A stretch of DNA of 64,000 nucleotides, taken from NCBI GenBank assembly GCA_025716855.1, contig JAIXMQ010000022.1, positions 310,001 through 374,000 on the forward strand, in the 5' to 3' direction. Below, in pieces: positions 37,301 through 48,198 of the stretch (positions are counted from its first letter, which is position 1; each line of letters starts with the position of its first letter). Below the pieces are notes generated by a model, which saw nothing but the letters and a program-made list of their open reading frames with translations, was not told the DNA's origin and ran no database searches. The position numbers were made by a program, and so were the translations under genes. The stretch comes from Pilaira anomala (lineage: Eukaryota; Mucoromycota; Mucoromycetes; Mucorales; Mucoraceae).

Positions 37301-38028
37301 TTTAGTAAGTGTTAAAAGAATGAAAGGGGTTTTACAAAAAGAAAAAAAAAAGAAAGAAGGTTATTGTTTTTTCTTCGACTACTTTAAGATATATTGCATT
37401 CCAAGCTGACATCATAAATATCGTTTTTTTTTTTATTTGTCAATTTATCATCACATATAAAACAAAAAGCGCAATATCTCTATATTTGTAAAAAATTATA
37501 TGTATCTTAGTAATATTGGATCATTCAACTATATGAATTCGTTGATCGGTACGCACTCATAGTATTGCATAGAGTGTCATCCAATAAACCCAGGAGATGT
37601 CATAATATATGCAGGGGAACTTTACGTTTTTTATCTGAAAAATTGGCTTTTTTTGTCATCTATTTTTTTTTTTTTTTACAAGCGTAAACACCGCCATGAT
37701 ATACATATTTTTAACGCTCTACATAACCTGTCTTAACCCCCTTCAGAACCAGTTAGCTAATTCAAACGGGTTTATGTGCTATATTTTACAGCGTCTAAAT
37801 TTATAAGTGTCATATCATTGAATTGTTTAGTTATGCATAATGTAATAGGATTTTTAAAAAAATATGCTTGCTTGAGAAAAATAGCAATTGAGAAATTTGA
37901 ACAAAAATCATAGTTTATTGATATGAAGATTAAGGATATGCTTTTTTTTTTTCTTTACGCATCAAATAAATATATGTAGAAAATAAGTGCGAAGAAAAAG
38001 TAAACTGTGTACGTAATACATTTTATGT
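37301..38028. other. Upstream region of the orphan gene
   Basis: About 730 bp of AT-rich DNA with T and A runs and no credible coding frame. It should carry the promoter of the orphan gene at 35852-37300 and the 3' UTR of the HsbA-like gene. Confidence 0.5.
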
Positions 38029-38723
38029 TTAGGTACTATAAACTTGCTTTGCACTAGCAAAAGCATCAGCGATGGTAGTTTTATCTTTTTGAACAGCAGG
38101 CAAGAATTCAGGACGACTGCTTGTGGCTAAACAAGAGAACAAAGCATCAAATGCATCACTAAGATAGAAGATATGATCTTTGAATTCAGCAGTAACATTA
38201 GGAATTTTATCGAAAACAGGTTTTGATTTTTTCATGGATTCTAAAGCAGCGGTGAAGCTGGTAACGGAGGTGGTAATGGTGCTTTCGGCATTGGTAATAT
38301 CTTCTAAAGCAACACCAGTTAAATCACTAACACAACAATCCGCGGTGGCTTGCTTGAGTAAGGCTTCTAGAACATGCTCATCGGCGTCGATCTGGAAAGC
38401 AGCGGTAACATCAGGGGTTGGTACCCAAGTATCAAGCTGTTTTATATTAAGCATTAATAAAAAGAAAACTTTCAAGTCATTTTCCTTATTGTATACTTAC
38501 ATCTCTCTTGGTAAGATCTGATTGATTCTTAACAGCTAACATACTTTTGATACAAGCTTGAGAATAACCAGTAGTGGCACGCTTTTCAAGAATACTGGCG
38601 GCATTGGCTTTAGGCGAAAAAAAAAAGTGTTAAAAATACAATAGGATGAATAGAATAAATTTAAATATATATACCTGAAAGAGCGAGTGTAGCAGCGAGG
38701 AACAAAGTAAAAGAAGTACGCAT
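38029..38723 (-). CDS. Small secreted protein, HsbA/galactomannoprotein-like
   Basis: Three exons (38723-38675, 38607-38501, 38436-38029) close to 187 residues. The N-terminus MRTSFTLFLAATLALSANA is a clear signal peptide, cut near Ala19. Dibasic sites ILEKR and LTKRD nearby suit Kex2 processing. The mature part is helical and ends KTTIADAFASAKQVYS, which resembles the end of hydrophobic surface-binding protein A domains of fungal cell walls. Two adjacent cysteines (ADCCVSD), one earlier (QACIK) and one late (FSCLA) could pair. There is no GPI signal, so it is likely released or loosely wall-bound. The HsbA link is by pattern and length only. The first intron's acceptor is AAAG with no pyrimidine tract. 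Confidence 0.72.
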
Positions 38724-39324
38724 TATAAACAAAGTTGTAATATCGAATTTGGTGAAGGGAAGCAACTTTCATACCTTTATTTATGTAACCTAATTTCTGA
38801 AAAAAAAAATAACCCATTTTGATTCGAGCTAAAAAAAAACATTCCAACTTGATATTATGTTTTAGATACATTCGAAGCTATTTCATAAAGTTTACAAAAT
38901 GACCTAGAGGTCAAATGAGAGCAAACACTGGAAGATATGTTTGCCAATTAACTTAATTTTGCCTGTTTTGAGTTATTTTTATGTTGTCTAAAAATCATGG
39001 TCAATAAAGTTTGTTACTATTAAAAAACATTTATTTATAGTCTTCATTCCGAGTAATGGGAAAAATCAAATGTTAGGAACACATTTAGATAGTATGTAAA
39101 GAATGCAAACCCTTCAATTTTTTTTTATAAAACTATATGTTGGTGAATTCATTTTTATTTATTTTAGAGTTGGTAGTTACCTCAAGAGCAATAGTGGATT
39201 TTTTTTTTTTTTAGAAAAAAAAGTCGATGAGATCATGTTCAAAACAAATATTAAATAATTGATATGAGAATACATAGAATGTTTTCTGAATGGAATGTTT
39301 TTATTTCACTAATAACAACTGAGA

Positions 39325-39534
39325 GTAAGTTATTTATGGAACAACAAGGTTGATTTCATGTATAGACTGTTCTATCAAACTGTTTAACATGAAGGTTTAG
39401 TTGATGCACAATTTAAGGAATCAATTCACATACTTGAAAGATTTATAGTATAAGGCATTTTAGTTAGTACTGTTTATAGAAATCTGATGGTTGGTCTTGT
39501 TCTAGAAAAATTTAATTTGAGGAATGCTTTATGA
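39325..39534 (+). pseudogene. Interrupted 70-codon reading frame, possible transposase relic
   Basis: Seventy codons read continuously apart from in-frame TAA stops at 39385 and 39451. The translation is amphipathic and protein-like (EGLVDAQFKESIHILERF, then GILVSTVYRNLMVGLVLEKF). The helix-turn-helix-like LVSTVYRNL pattern is reminiscent of the DNA-binding half of Tc1/mariner or IS630-type transposases. That resemblance is weak and by eye. It may equally be a relic of some other gene. Confidence 0.35.
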
Positions 39535-40216
39535 GGGGGGAGGGGTTATTCCTGTCTCTACTTCGAAGTACACATCATGAATAATTACTGTGACATAGAC
39601 AAATTATTACCTAACTTTATTTGAAATAACCAGTAAAATAGAGAGTAAGAGAAATATACACTCTCGAGCAGATTATTAACCTCATTCGTATAAGATTGCT
39701 ATGAAGTTCTTTGATTTGCGGGAAAAAAAAAAAGTAAAAACATAAATATGACATTAATTTTTACAAAAGATGTTTGTTCTTCTTTTATTTTTACAGCAGG
39801 TATTTGAACAGCTACAGAATGATAAGTTCAATCGATTATAGGAATACTAATAATAAAATGGGTTATATTTGTTTTATTTATCCTAAAATATTAAAATCAT
39901 TAAAAACTTGTTCTTCAGAAACGAGTTAAGCTACTTGATGAGTTACAATATCTACTTGTGTATTATTATTGTTGACTTCCTTATTTTTTTTTTCACACGC
40001 CCCTCCAACTAATTCACCTGCTATAATCGAAACTGAGACTGAAGCGACAAGTCGTAAGTCTCGAACTGTCAACTTTGCTTGATCATATTATTTAATTCCC
40101 CCTTTTTTTTTTCTGTAGCAAGTTCTGAAACATCAGAAGAAATACTTTAGGTAAGTGACAGCTCTAAATCGTCTACTGGATGACTTAATGGTGTGTTCGT
40201 TTTAAAAATTAAAGCA

Positions 40217-40474
40217 AGTATTCTAGATTTCCTTGACTGTATAATGTCAAAGAAATCCCCTGATGCTAACAGGGGAAACAACGTTTACGGGAACTGGAGC
40301 CAAGAAGAGCTATTCGACATAGCCAAGCAGTATATTTGTGGCCTTAGCTTGCACTGTACGATTTGAGAGGTAACCAACTGGTTATCGAAAGATGAGCGCT
40401 TTGGAGCGACTGAGAATACAAGAATAAATGGAATGCAAACCAGATCCAAAAAAATTATGGAAACTAAAACCTGA
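40217..40474 (+). pseudogene. Interrupted 85-codon reading frame
   Basis: The frame contains SPDANRGNNVYGNWSQEELF and then DIAKQYICGLSLHC, with an in-frame TGA at 40364. Reading continues after it as EVTNWLSKDERFGATENTR to a final TGA at 40472. An upstream segment (about 40120-40152) with a flanking TGTAG acceptor and a GTAAGT donor could splice to it in frame, so the remnant may once have had introns. I cannot name the family. Confidence 0.35.
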
Positions 40475-40571
40475 GTCAAATGACTCTTTTTCTTTTGTAG
40501 AGAAAGCGTTGAGAAATACGCTTAATTAAAAAGTACAATATCTGGCTTCGATAAATCCCCATTTTTCTTTG

Positions 40572-41039
40572 TCAAGAACACTGCTTAAACAAAGCGTAAT
40601 AACATTGCCGATAATAGATACACATGGTATCTAAAAGTTTTATTCTAGTCACAAAGCGACCCATCTTGTACACACTGAAATTAAATAATATGGTTTCATA
40701 AAATATACCTAAAGGAAAGCTGAAATGTAGCTTGTAACACTTACTTTTAATAATTAGAAATGTTTTATTTTTTGGAAGATGATCACAAAGATGTTCCATT
40801 GCAGAAAGTACTCGTACTTTATGTTTATAGAGAAGAACATTAGGATTTATCAGACAATGAATCACTTCTTTGTGATAATATTGATTCATGAGTAATGATT
40901 CCATGTAGAAATTAAAGTGAAATGGATATCGACGTAGTGAAATTATTTTTATCCAAATTGCATTAAGATGGCAGTATAATGCATTTACTCTGTAGACCCG
41001 AGTATAGGAATCATGGTGATATCGTTTTTCATTGAACAT
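40572..41039 (-). CDS. Doubtful 155-codon frame, unknown
   Basis: A single frame of 155 codons starts MFNEKRYHHDSYTRVYRVNA. It is rich in Tyr, His, Cys, Ile and Lys, contains no domain I know, and has no low complexity. A GTAAGT donor sits at 40746 and a TTTAG acceptor 36 nt later keeps the frame, so a tiny in-frame intron is possible but shorter than the others here. It may be a real lineage-specific gene, part of the decayed region, or a chance frame. Confidence 0.25.
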   Translation of the reverse strand: MFNEKRYHHDSYTRVYRVNALYCHLNAIWIKIISLRRYPFHFNFYMESLLMNQYYHKEVIHCLINPNVLLYKHKVRVLSAMEHLCDHLPKNKTFLIIKSKCYKLHFSFPLGIFYETILFNFSVYKMGRFVTRIKLLDTMCIYYRQCYYALFKQCS

Positions 41040-41276
41040 TATTTCTTCCCGAAACGTGAGGTAAACATTTTTGTCACATATATTTTATGTATTTGTTGCG
41101 CTGTAATCATACGATAATAAGCTTTCACTATGTGCTGTCAAAATTCTCATATGCCAATTCCCACAAAGTAGATCTCACAAAGTAAATTAAATTAAAACCC
41201 ATTTTTTCCTTTTTTTAATTATCCACTTCACGTTATTGAGTTAAACTTCTTTCAGTAACACGTTATAAAAACAACA

Positions 41277-42918
41277 ATGGTAAAAACAACAAGACATTAG
41301 GTTTCTTTTGTATGCTTTAAAAGCTTAACGAAATAAAATTTAAATTTAGGATCTAGTAGGGTTTCTTGTTTTGTTTTTAATCGCTTTTGGACTTGTGGTG
41401 TTTATATTATTATTTGGCGAAGGACCATCATTAAGGTAAAAAAGAGAAAGAGAGAGAGACTTGGTTGATTAATGAGAAGGGAAACAAGAATAAATATTTT
41501 TTTTAAGCATAGACATGGACCGGTTGGAAAACTAAATAGACTTTTAACCGAGAATTTACCTCGAGCAATAAGGTAACTAGATAAAAAAAAAACGAGATGA
41601 ATGACACAAGTTGAAAATAATATGTTATTGCATTTTTTTTTTTGTTATAGTTGGGTACTTTTACATACTATTGGACAAAGTAATGTGAATCGTCTAGGCA
41701 GAAGTTGGGCTTATTGCTGTGAAAGCCGTAATCCCTTTTTACAGGTAAAAAAAAAAAAAAATGTTTGCATATAAATAAATTAATTAAACGTTGCAAATTA
41801 GGTCTTTTTTGTTCTTTTGTCTTCTGCATCTATTGTATCGTTCCTTTATAATGCATTACCACATATACCTGGACCCTATTTGCATAAAATTCATTAGTAA
41901 AGTATATAAATTGAATGAATTCGAAACAAGATATTTAAAAAAAAAACTAAAGTATATAATATATATAGTTTCTTTATACCAGCCCAAATTATATCCATTT
42001 ATCTATCCTATTATTTAGCCTGTTCAGTCAACCCAGGTATTATTACAGCGGAAAACTTACAAAAGCATTTAGACTACTATAAATACGATGGATTAATATA
42101 CAAAGCCAAGACATGTACAACGTGTAAGATGCAAAAGCCAGCTAGATCAAAGCATTGTTCAATGTGTAAGGCATGTGTTGGTAGGCTGGACCACCATTGT
42201 GCCTGGATCAATCGATGTGTAGGAGAAAACAATCAACGGTATTTCTTTTTATTTTTATTTACACTTGTTGAATTTTGCGCTTATGGAGCGTATTTATGCT
42301 TTCAAGTGTATCGTGGCATGATTATTGAATGGGGATTAGATAAAGCGTTTGTACATAACACAACGACTGGAGAAAGATCGATTGTATCATTTCGTAGAGC
42401 ATTTTTGGTATAGTGTTATGATTCACATGTCATTTTTTTGTTTTTGTTTTTAGCTAATAATTTTGTAAAAGTACGTACTTCATCAGGATCGGATAATAGG
42501 CGCTATTGGTATCTTGGCAGCGGTTGTTTCAGCAGTTGTATTTATTTTTTTTGTTTACCAGTAAAGTTATATATTTATATATTTTGAATTGATTGGAAGA
42601 TGATATTAATGCCTGTTTTATTATAGGTTATACTTGGCAGGAAGAGGTATCACAACCAATGAAGCGTTTAAATGGGAATTAGTAGAAGAATCAGTTGATA
42701 GAGGAGAATTATTTAAAATTGTGCCTGTGAAACCAAGTTCAACAACAACAACTGCTTTAGAAGAAAAAAAGTATTTAAAAAGATATAACAAAGCTACAAA
42801 GAAGGAAGAAGAGGTGGAAGAGAAAAAGATTGAAAGTTTTGAAGAAATTGAGAATATTTATGATAAAGGTTTTCTTGGCAACCTGAAAGAAGTTTTTTTT
42901 CCTCCTAATTTAGGTTAA
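41277..42918 (+). CDS. SWF1: Swf1-type DHHC palmitoyltransferase
   Basis: Eight exons (41277-41279, 41350-41435, 41513-41572, 41651-41744, 41802-41896, 41969-42407, 42472-42560, 42627-42918) close to 385 residues. The first coding exon is only the ATG. The N-terminal membrane helix is DLVGFLVLFLIAFGLVVFIL. The cysteine-rich domain reads CTTCKMQKPARSKHCSMC followed by the catalytic DHHCAWINRCVGENNQRYF, and membrane helices lie on both sides. The PARSKHC phrase plus the N-terminal anchor and short loop match Swf1/ZDHHC4. In yeast, Swf1 palmitoylates SNARE transmembrane cysteines. The C-terminal tail is Lys/Glu-rich and ends with KEVFFPPNLG. The intron 6 acceptor (AAAAG) was chosen because the nearer TTTTTAG brings a stop. 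Confidence 0.9.
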
Positions 42919-43002
42919 TGCGGATATAAATAAACTTTTATTTTTTTTTATTTTTTCTTTTTTCCCTCTTTTTAATTTTTTATTATTATTTAACAAAACA
43001 AA

Positions 43003-43442
43003 ATGCTCGGTACTTGCTGTCTTATTTTTATTATCATTCTTCTTCCTCCTCTTGGCGTCTTTTTCATGAAGGGTTGTGGAGCAGATTTCTGGATCAATTT
43101 GTAAGTTAAAAAAAAAGGGGGGGGGATTGTATTGAGAGAGAGAGAGAGAGAGAGAGTATGTATATTGAATAAAAATATCTTAGGTGTTTGACCTTACTAG
43201 GTTATCTTCCTGGTCATGTTCATGCCTTATACGTTCTTATTAGAGAAAGAGAAGAGAAAGCTCAAGAACAACGACTTATTCATCAAAACCAAGCCTATAG
43301 TCATCATCAAGGCCAAGGCTATCATCAAGGCCAGGGCTATCATCAAGGTCAAGCTTATGGTCAACAAAGCCAAGCTTATGCTACACAAGGTCAAACCTAT
43401 GATAATAAGGGTCAAACTTATGGTTCTGTACCTACTCAGTAA
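43003..43442 (+). CDS. PMP3: Pmp3-family plasma membrane proteolipid with Gln/Gly/Tyr repeat tail
   Basis: Two exons (43003-43100, 43184-43442) give 118 residues. The first 55 residues are the two-helix UPF0057/Pmp3 core: LIFIIILLPPLGVFFMKGCG, then FWINLCLTLLGYLPGHVHALY. This family sits in the plasma membrane and influences membrane potential and salt tolerance. Canonical members end here. This one continues with a charged stretch and then a tail of tandem QGQxY units (GYHQGQGYHQGQAYGQQSQAY and beyond), a low-complexity sequence that may self-associate. The intron contains a GA microsatellite (about 43134-43156) and a G tract. Confidence 0.93.
43134..43157. repeat. GA microsatellite in the PMP3 intron
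   Basis: About 12 GA units lie between the PMP3 exons, next to an A run and a G tract. The purine-only content of this 83-nt intron is unusual, since no pyrimidine tract precedes its acceptor. Confidence 0.8.
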
Positions 43443-44171
43443 ATTCGAATATTTTCTTAAAATGTTTCAATTACGTAACAATTATATCATTATTTTTTTA
43501 AACGCTTTAACTAATAAACATGTATGTACAGTCCCTTTTATATATATATATATATCTGTATGACCCTATATTTAGTTTTAGGTATCTCTATTTTTTTTTT
43601 CTTTTCTTTCTCTGATATCATTCACATAATATCGTTCATGCAAAGACATGCTAGTTAATTGCCCTAAAATTTTGTGAAACTGCTGACAAAACTTGGTCAC
43701 CGAGACTGAGCCTCGTGTCCCTTTTTGTGAATAGCGGAGTGATTATACTTTTCGATTTGCTTTTGAAGTAAAAAAAAAAAAGCTGTAGTAGGAAGCTCCT
43801 TTTTTTTTTTTATAAAGTGGTATGATCAAGAGAAAGAGTACGATACTTTTTGTTCTGGTAGTTTTAAATTAAAAACTACTTGGCATTATCAAGAGTCAAA
43901 CAAGATTCGAATCAAATGTGTATTCCGATAAGGGTTTATACAAGTAATATACGTTCATTATGCTGCATTATCTTCCTTTGGGATATACAAGTTTAATTTA
44001 TAACACTTTTTGTAAAAACTCTGTTTCCATGTACAACAATTCAATACCCGCACATGGTGACCTTCAAAAAGTTTGGTTCCTGAATTTTTTTTTTTTTTTT
44101 TATTAATGACAGAAATCAGGTTTGAAAATACATAAGAAGGATTCATAACTTTTATATAATAAAACAAGTAA
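43443..44171. other. Convergent spacer after PMP3
   Basis: The spacer contains the 3' UTRs of PMP3 and of the minus-strand DUF2433 gene. AATAAA-like and TA-rich stretches occur. A 69-codon minus-strand frame at 43958-44167 has no protein-like features and is not called. Confidence 0.45.
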
Positions 44172-46284
44172 TTAATGGTCGTTCATGATACGACTATCAC
44201 GATAACTACGACCCCTACTACTACCACCTCTACCTCTACCTCGATTATTATCACCAAATTGTGTATTAGGTCTATTAATCACCAGTTTGTTGTCACGGTA
44301 AATGGTACCGTTCTTTGATAAAGCTTGTTCAAGCGCATTTTGATTAATGAAATCAACATAACAATGTGCCTTTGGTAATTGAGTAGTTGGATCAATTGGG
44401 AATTTAACTCCAGTCACGTTATCATAACCAAAATATTCTTTAATGTCTTCATCAGTCACTGTAGTATTAGAGAGACCACCTACGTAGGCTGTATAAAGAT
44501 TACGTTGCTAATAAAAAAAAAAGATGAATACGGAACTTTTTTTTATCTCTTTTCAAAAAAAAAAAAAGAAAACTTTACCATACTCTGTCTTTTCGAATTA
44601 CGATTGCTATTATAATTATTGTTATCAACCTCTTGTTGCCAATCCGAAGTAGTGTTTCGATATTGATTTGGCTTTTCAGCAGTCGTAGTTGTGGTGGTGT
44701 TGGTGGGAGCCGAAGAATGAATGGAAGAAGTAGCAGGAGAAGAAGTTTGTTGGTTTCTTCTATAAGAAAAATTCAAACCGTAAGATCTCATTTCGGAAGC
44801 CATGATACCGTTATGAATATTAAATAAAAGCGAGCCATAAGCAGCATCAGGTAAATTGAAATTCCACATGTTTTTATAAGCTAATTCGTCTCTTTCCCAA
44901 GCGAATAATTCCGATTTATCTGATCCTTCCATTTCTTGAAGTGAAGGAGGGATACGATTCACGACATTTAAAGCGTTACGAAGTAAACCAAATTGATGTT
45001 CACTAAAGAATTATGATTAATCATTGATAAAATGTGTTTAAAAAAAAAGAATACTTTACTCTACAGAATCTTCTACTTGTTCCTTAATTCCATCCCAGAG
45101 TTGCATAAATTGTTGTTGTGATTGAATTAATCTGTTACGGAAATGATCGATTTCAGGTTGACAAGCGAATTCATTATAAGCAATATTGTATCTGAAATGA
45201 AGACCTGCGGAGATTGTGAAATCGGCATGAAGGGTTAAAGCCAGTTGAGCTAAAAGACCTTCTCTACCGGGACTTGCGTGTGTGACAAGTACTCTGGTTT
45301 CTGTACGGTCATATACACTTGAAGCTAACTCAACTAGTTCACCAATTTGTAAAGCAGTTGTCCACATAACACCTAAACCACCAGCGATTGTATCAATACC
45401 TAAAATAAAACATAAGTAAAAAAAAAAAAAAAAAAAAAAAAATAGCAAAACAAAAACAAAGTGTATGGGGGGGGGGCCAACACAAACGTACCTTCGCCAT
45501 TATCAAATAATTTATGTTGTACAACCGCACCACCTAAACCAAATAATCTTAAACTGACACCCCCAATGTCGAGTAAATGAGTAGAAGCTTCATCCAATAA
45601 AAATAAATTATTGATATGATAATCTTTTGTTCTAAACTTTTCAATGATGGCGACATCTTCACAAGCACCCCAAACAGTATAGACGGGTACATCCAGTTGT
45701 TTCTCGCCAGAGAGAAATTCGGGAAACTCTGATAATAAAGTATGAGGTGATTGTTCTAGCGTTTGATAGATGGTTTCAGGAGATGAACTTAATAATCTTG
45801 CACGAATTTGTGCTGGTACAAGTGTAGTGTATTGAATCCAGTGCTTTAATGGTCTTTTTTTTTTAAAAAAAAAAAAAAAACGAATGTTAAAACTATTATA
45901 AAAAAGTATGCTTTCAACTTTTTATATATGTATGTATACCTTTCACCAATACGGTCTAAACTGGATCGATCTATCAAACTACTAGTTTAATTCTCTTCTT
46001 CTTTTTTTTATTTTATTTTTTATTTATTTCTTGTTACCATAGAAACCAAAATCACCCGTATGAATAATATAGTGTGCGTTGTATTCGCGTGCAAGACGGT
46101 TTAACTCAGAAATATTACCTAGATGAAGAAAAAGGGTTTAAGGCTTTTTTTTTTTTCATCTAAAGAGAGAGAGAGGGGGGGGGGGACAGGATTCCTAGTT
46201 ATGTTATATTTTTTTTTTACCTCTGACATCAGCAGTACATAAAATACGTCTACCTTCCACGGTCTGTAAAGTAGTGTTACTCAT
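44172..46284 (-). CDS. DUF2433 metallophosphatase-like domain fused to RRM and RGG tail
   Basis: Seven exons (46284-46221, 46118-46038, 45970-45940, 45853-45492, 45399-45060, 45002-44579, 44507-44172) close exactly to 545 residues. The N-terminus has calcineurin-fold motifs: ILCTADVRGNISELNRLA, IIHTGDFGFY (GD-x-G), VYTVWGACEDV and LVTHASPGREG (metal-binding His). This matches the fungal DUF2433 family. After a Ser/Thr/Asn linker, an RRM follows (RNP2 TAYVGGL, RNP1 AHCYVDF), and then an RG-rich end (GRGRGGSSRGRS). The classic NHD/E residue of phosphoesterases appears changed to WGACED, so activity is uncertain. RNA-linked phosphoesterase or RNA-binding regulator is inferred. The RRM joins in phase 0 across a short intron. 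Confidence 0.83.
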
Positions 46285-48198
46285 TTCCAAACTTTTTAGA
46301 TTCAGAAGAAAATAAAATAAAAAAGAGATGAAAGAAGAAAAGGGAAAAGTTTAGACAATATTAAATGTTAAAGCCGTCACTTTCCTCAAAGAAACAAGCA
46401 TTGTAATACACTCTCTCTATTATCGTGTGTTGAGGATCCGAAACTAAACAATTAAACAACTCAGAATTATTTATTAATTTAGAAAAGTCGTTACAGTTAC
46501 CCCGTTTTTTTTTTAAGAATATTATAGTCTTTTATGTCTTTAAAAGTTGCTGATATACTGCTTCAACTCGTATTCACATCAAGAACGACTTGAACTTCAA
46601 TTCTTGCTTTTTAATGTATTATTTTACTCATGATTCAAATTGATGGAAAAGTGGATAAAGATGGTTGTATTGAGAACCTTTGCGTTTTACTGCAGGAAAA
46701 GAAACGATGATTTGTAATTGTTCTTTTCAGTTTGTTGGCATAAAAAAAGTAAACGCATGAACGAAGAAGAAGAAGAAGAAAAAAAAAAGTATTTTAGGGT
46801 TCGGGTTGTCTAATTACTTTAAGCCAGAAAACGTTGACAAGTACAGTTGATTCTCCAGAAGAGAGGCCCCAGGCTTCTTTCGTAAGTTTAATGAAAAAAA
46901 AAAAAAAGAAGGAATAGTAGTTTTTTTTTTTTTATATATATAAAAATCTGATAACTATTTTTTTTTTTTCAGGGGGAGATAACCTTCCTAACATAGTGCT
47001 TTTCCAGAGTTTAGTGAAACCATGTGAGAGCTTTAAATTAAAGACTGTATAATTTTTGACGTGAAAATGCTTATCAATTTATTATATACGGAAGACTTTG
47101 TAATTTTCTAAAGGTTTATCTTTAGCCGAAGATAAAAGAGAAAAAACATACTTCTGCTAAAATGTTATGATCAAATACTATGTTATTTAATAATGTAAAA
47201 GTAAAAAAAAAAAAAAATGTGGAATGATCATACCTATAAAGTTTTTTTGAAAGTAAAAAAGAGTCAAGGAATGACTAAACTGAGTCGTATCATCTGAAGT
47301 TCAATCAAAGTAATTTAGTGAAATGAAAAATATTTTTGGTGTATTTGAAAGTGAATATATATACACTGTTTTCACTCCCTCCGCTGTCATGTTATATAGT
47401 GAAAAAGGATCACAATAAATGAGGAGTTTGCATAATTTAATGCATGTCAATTTGACATCTTTAAAAACATGTCAAGATTTAGGGAGAAAAAAAATCTAAA
47501 AAGTTAAAAAAAACAAGTTATATCTAAAATATTCTTAAAAAAAAAAAAGGCACATACACACAATATGTATATTCAGACACAATGAATATTATTGTGAGAA
47601 TTTTAGAGTGTGCATGAAAGATAAGACATTAGTTACGGCTTCTTCTTGGCATTCTAACTTTATATTTTGGTGTGAGAGAGAGTGTCGGACAATGTGAGTA
47701 ACAATTCAATAATAACACTAAAATAAATTATTCAAAAGACAAATTTAAATAAAGATAGCATTAGTTATATATTTGGTTAAGTAATACAACCGAGTATCTG
47801 GAGATATACAAAACTGTAATACATTGTTTATTTACAAAAGATAAGAAGAAGAACTATCAAACGGTTTTATTGGTGTGTTTCTCTCACCCTCCAAATAGAG
47901 AAAAATACGCTTTATAAAGAAAAAAATTCCCAGAGATTTTATGACCGTGTAATACACATTTCAATTGAAAGCTTTTTTTCTGTGACAAATTACGTTATTC
48001 AAAGCGTGGTACAGAGGTTTCAAGTTCCGTATATTTTTTATGCCATAACGCAATCCGCAATCATTCCCCATGTGACTTGTGTGTAAAGATCGCATGACCG
48101 GAGAGACGAGAAGAAAATAAAGTTATAAAGCAACCTTCTTTTTTCACTTTTTTTTTTTTATTTTCTTTTTTTTTTTAAAAAAAAAAAACTAATATATC
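46285..48198. other. Long divergent intergenic region
   Basis: About 1.9 kb separates the DUF2433-RRM start (minus) and the bleomycin hydrolase start (plus). No credible coding frame was found. A GTAAGT donor at 46880-46885 and a pyrimidine-rich TTTTTTTTTTCAG acceptor at 46960-46971 could mark an untranslated exon pair on the plus strand. Long T and A runs lie just upstream of 48199. Confidence 0.45.

Larger units (their letters stand above)
38724..41276. other. Gene-poor region with decayed coding fragments
   Basis: About 2.5 kb without a confident gene. It contains two interrupted reading frames listed separately (39325-39534 and 40217-40474). It also contains a short open stretch at 40029-40082 (ending ATSRKSRTVNFA then stop) and an unassigned minus-strand frame at 40572-41039. 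The rest is AT-rich. The content suggests an old insertion or lost gene. Confidence 0.5.

Noticed and set aside
43290..43440. Tandem repeat considered as a CRISPR-like array
   Set aside because: The repeats are in-frame codons of the PMP3 tail, contiguous without spacers, and this is a eukaryotic genome.
46831..46975. Possible spliced exon pair (LTSTVDSPEERPQASF-like frame before a GTAAGT)
   Set aside because: No continuing frame after the candidate acceptor and no start codon; kept only as a note in the intergenic entry.
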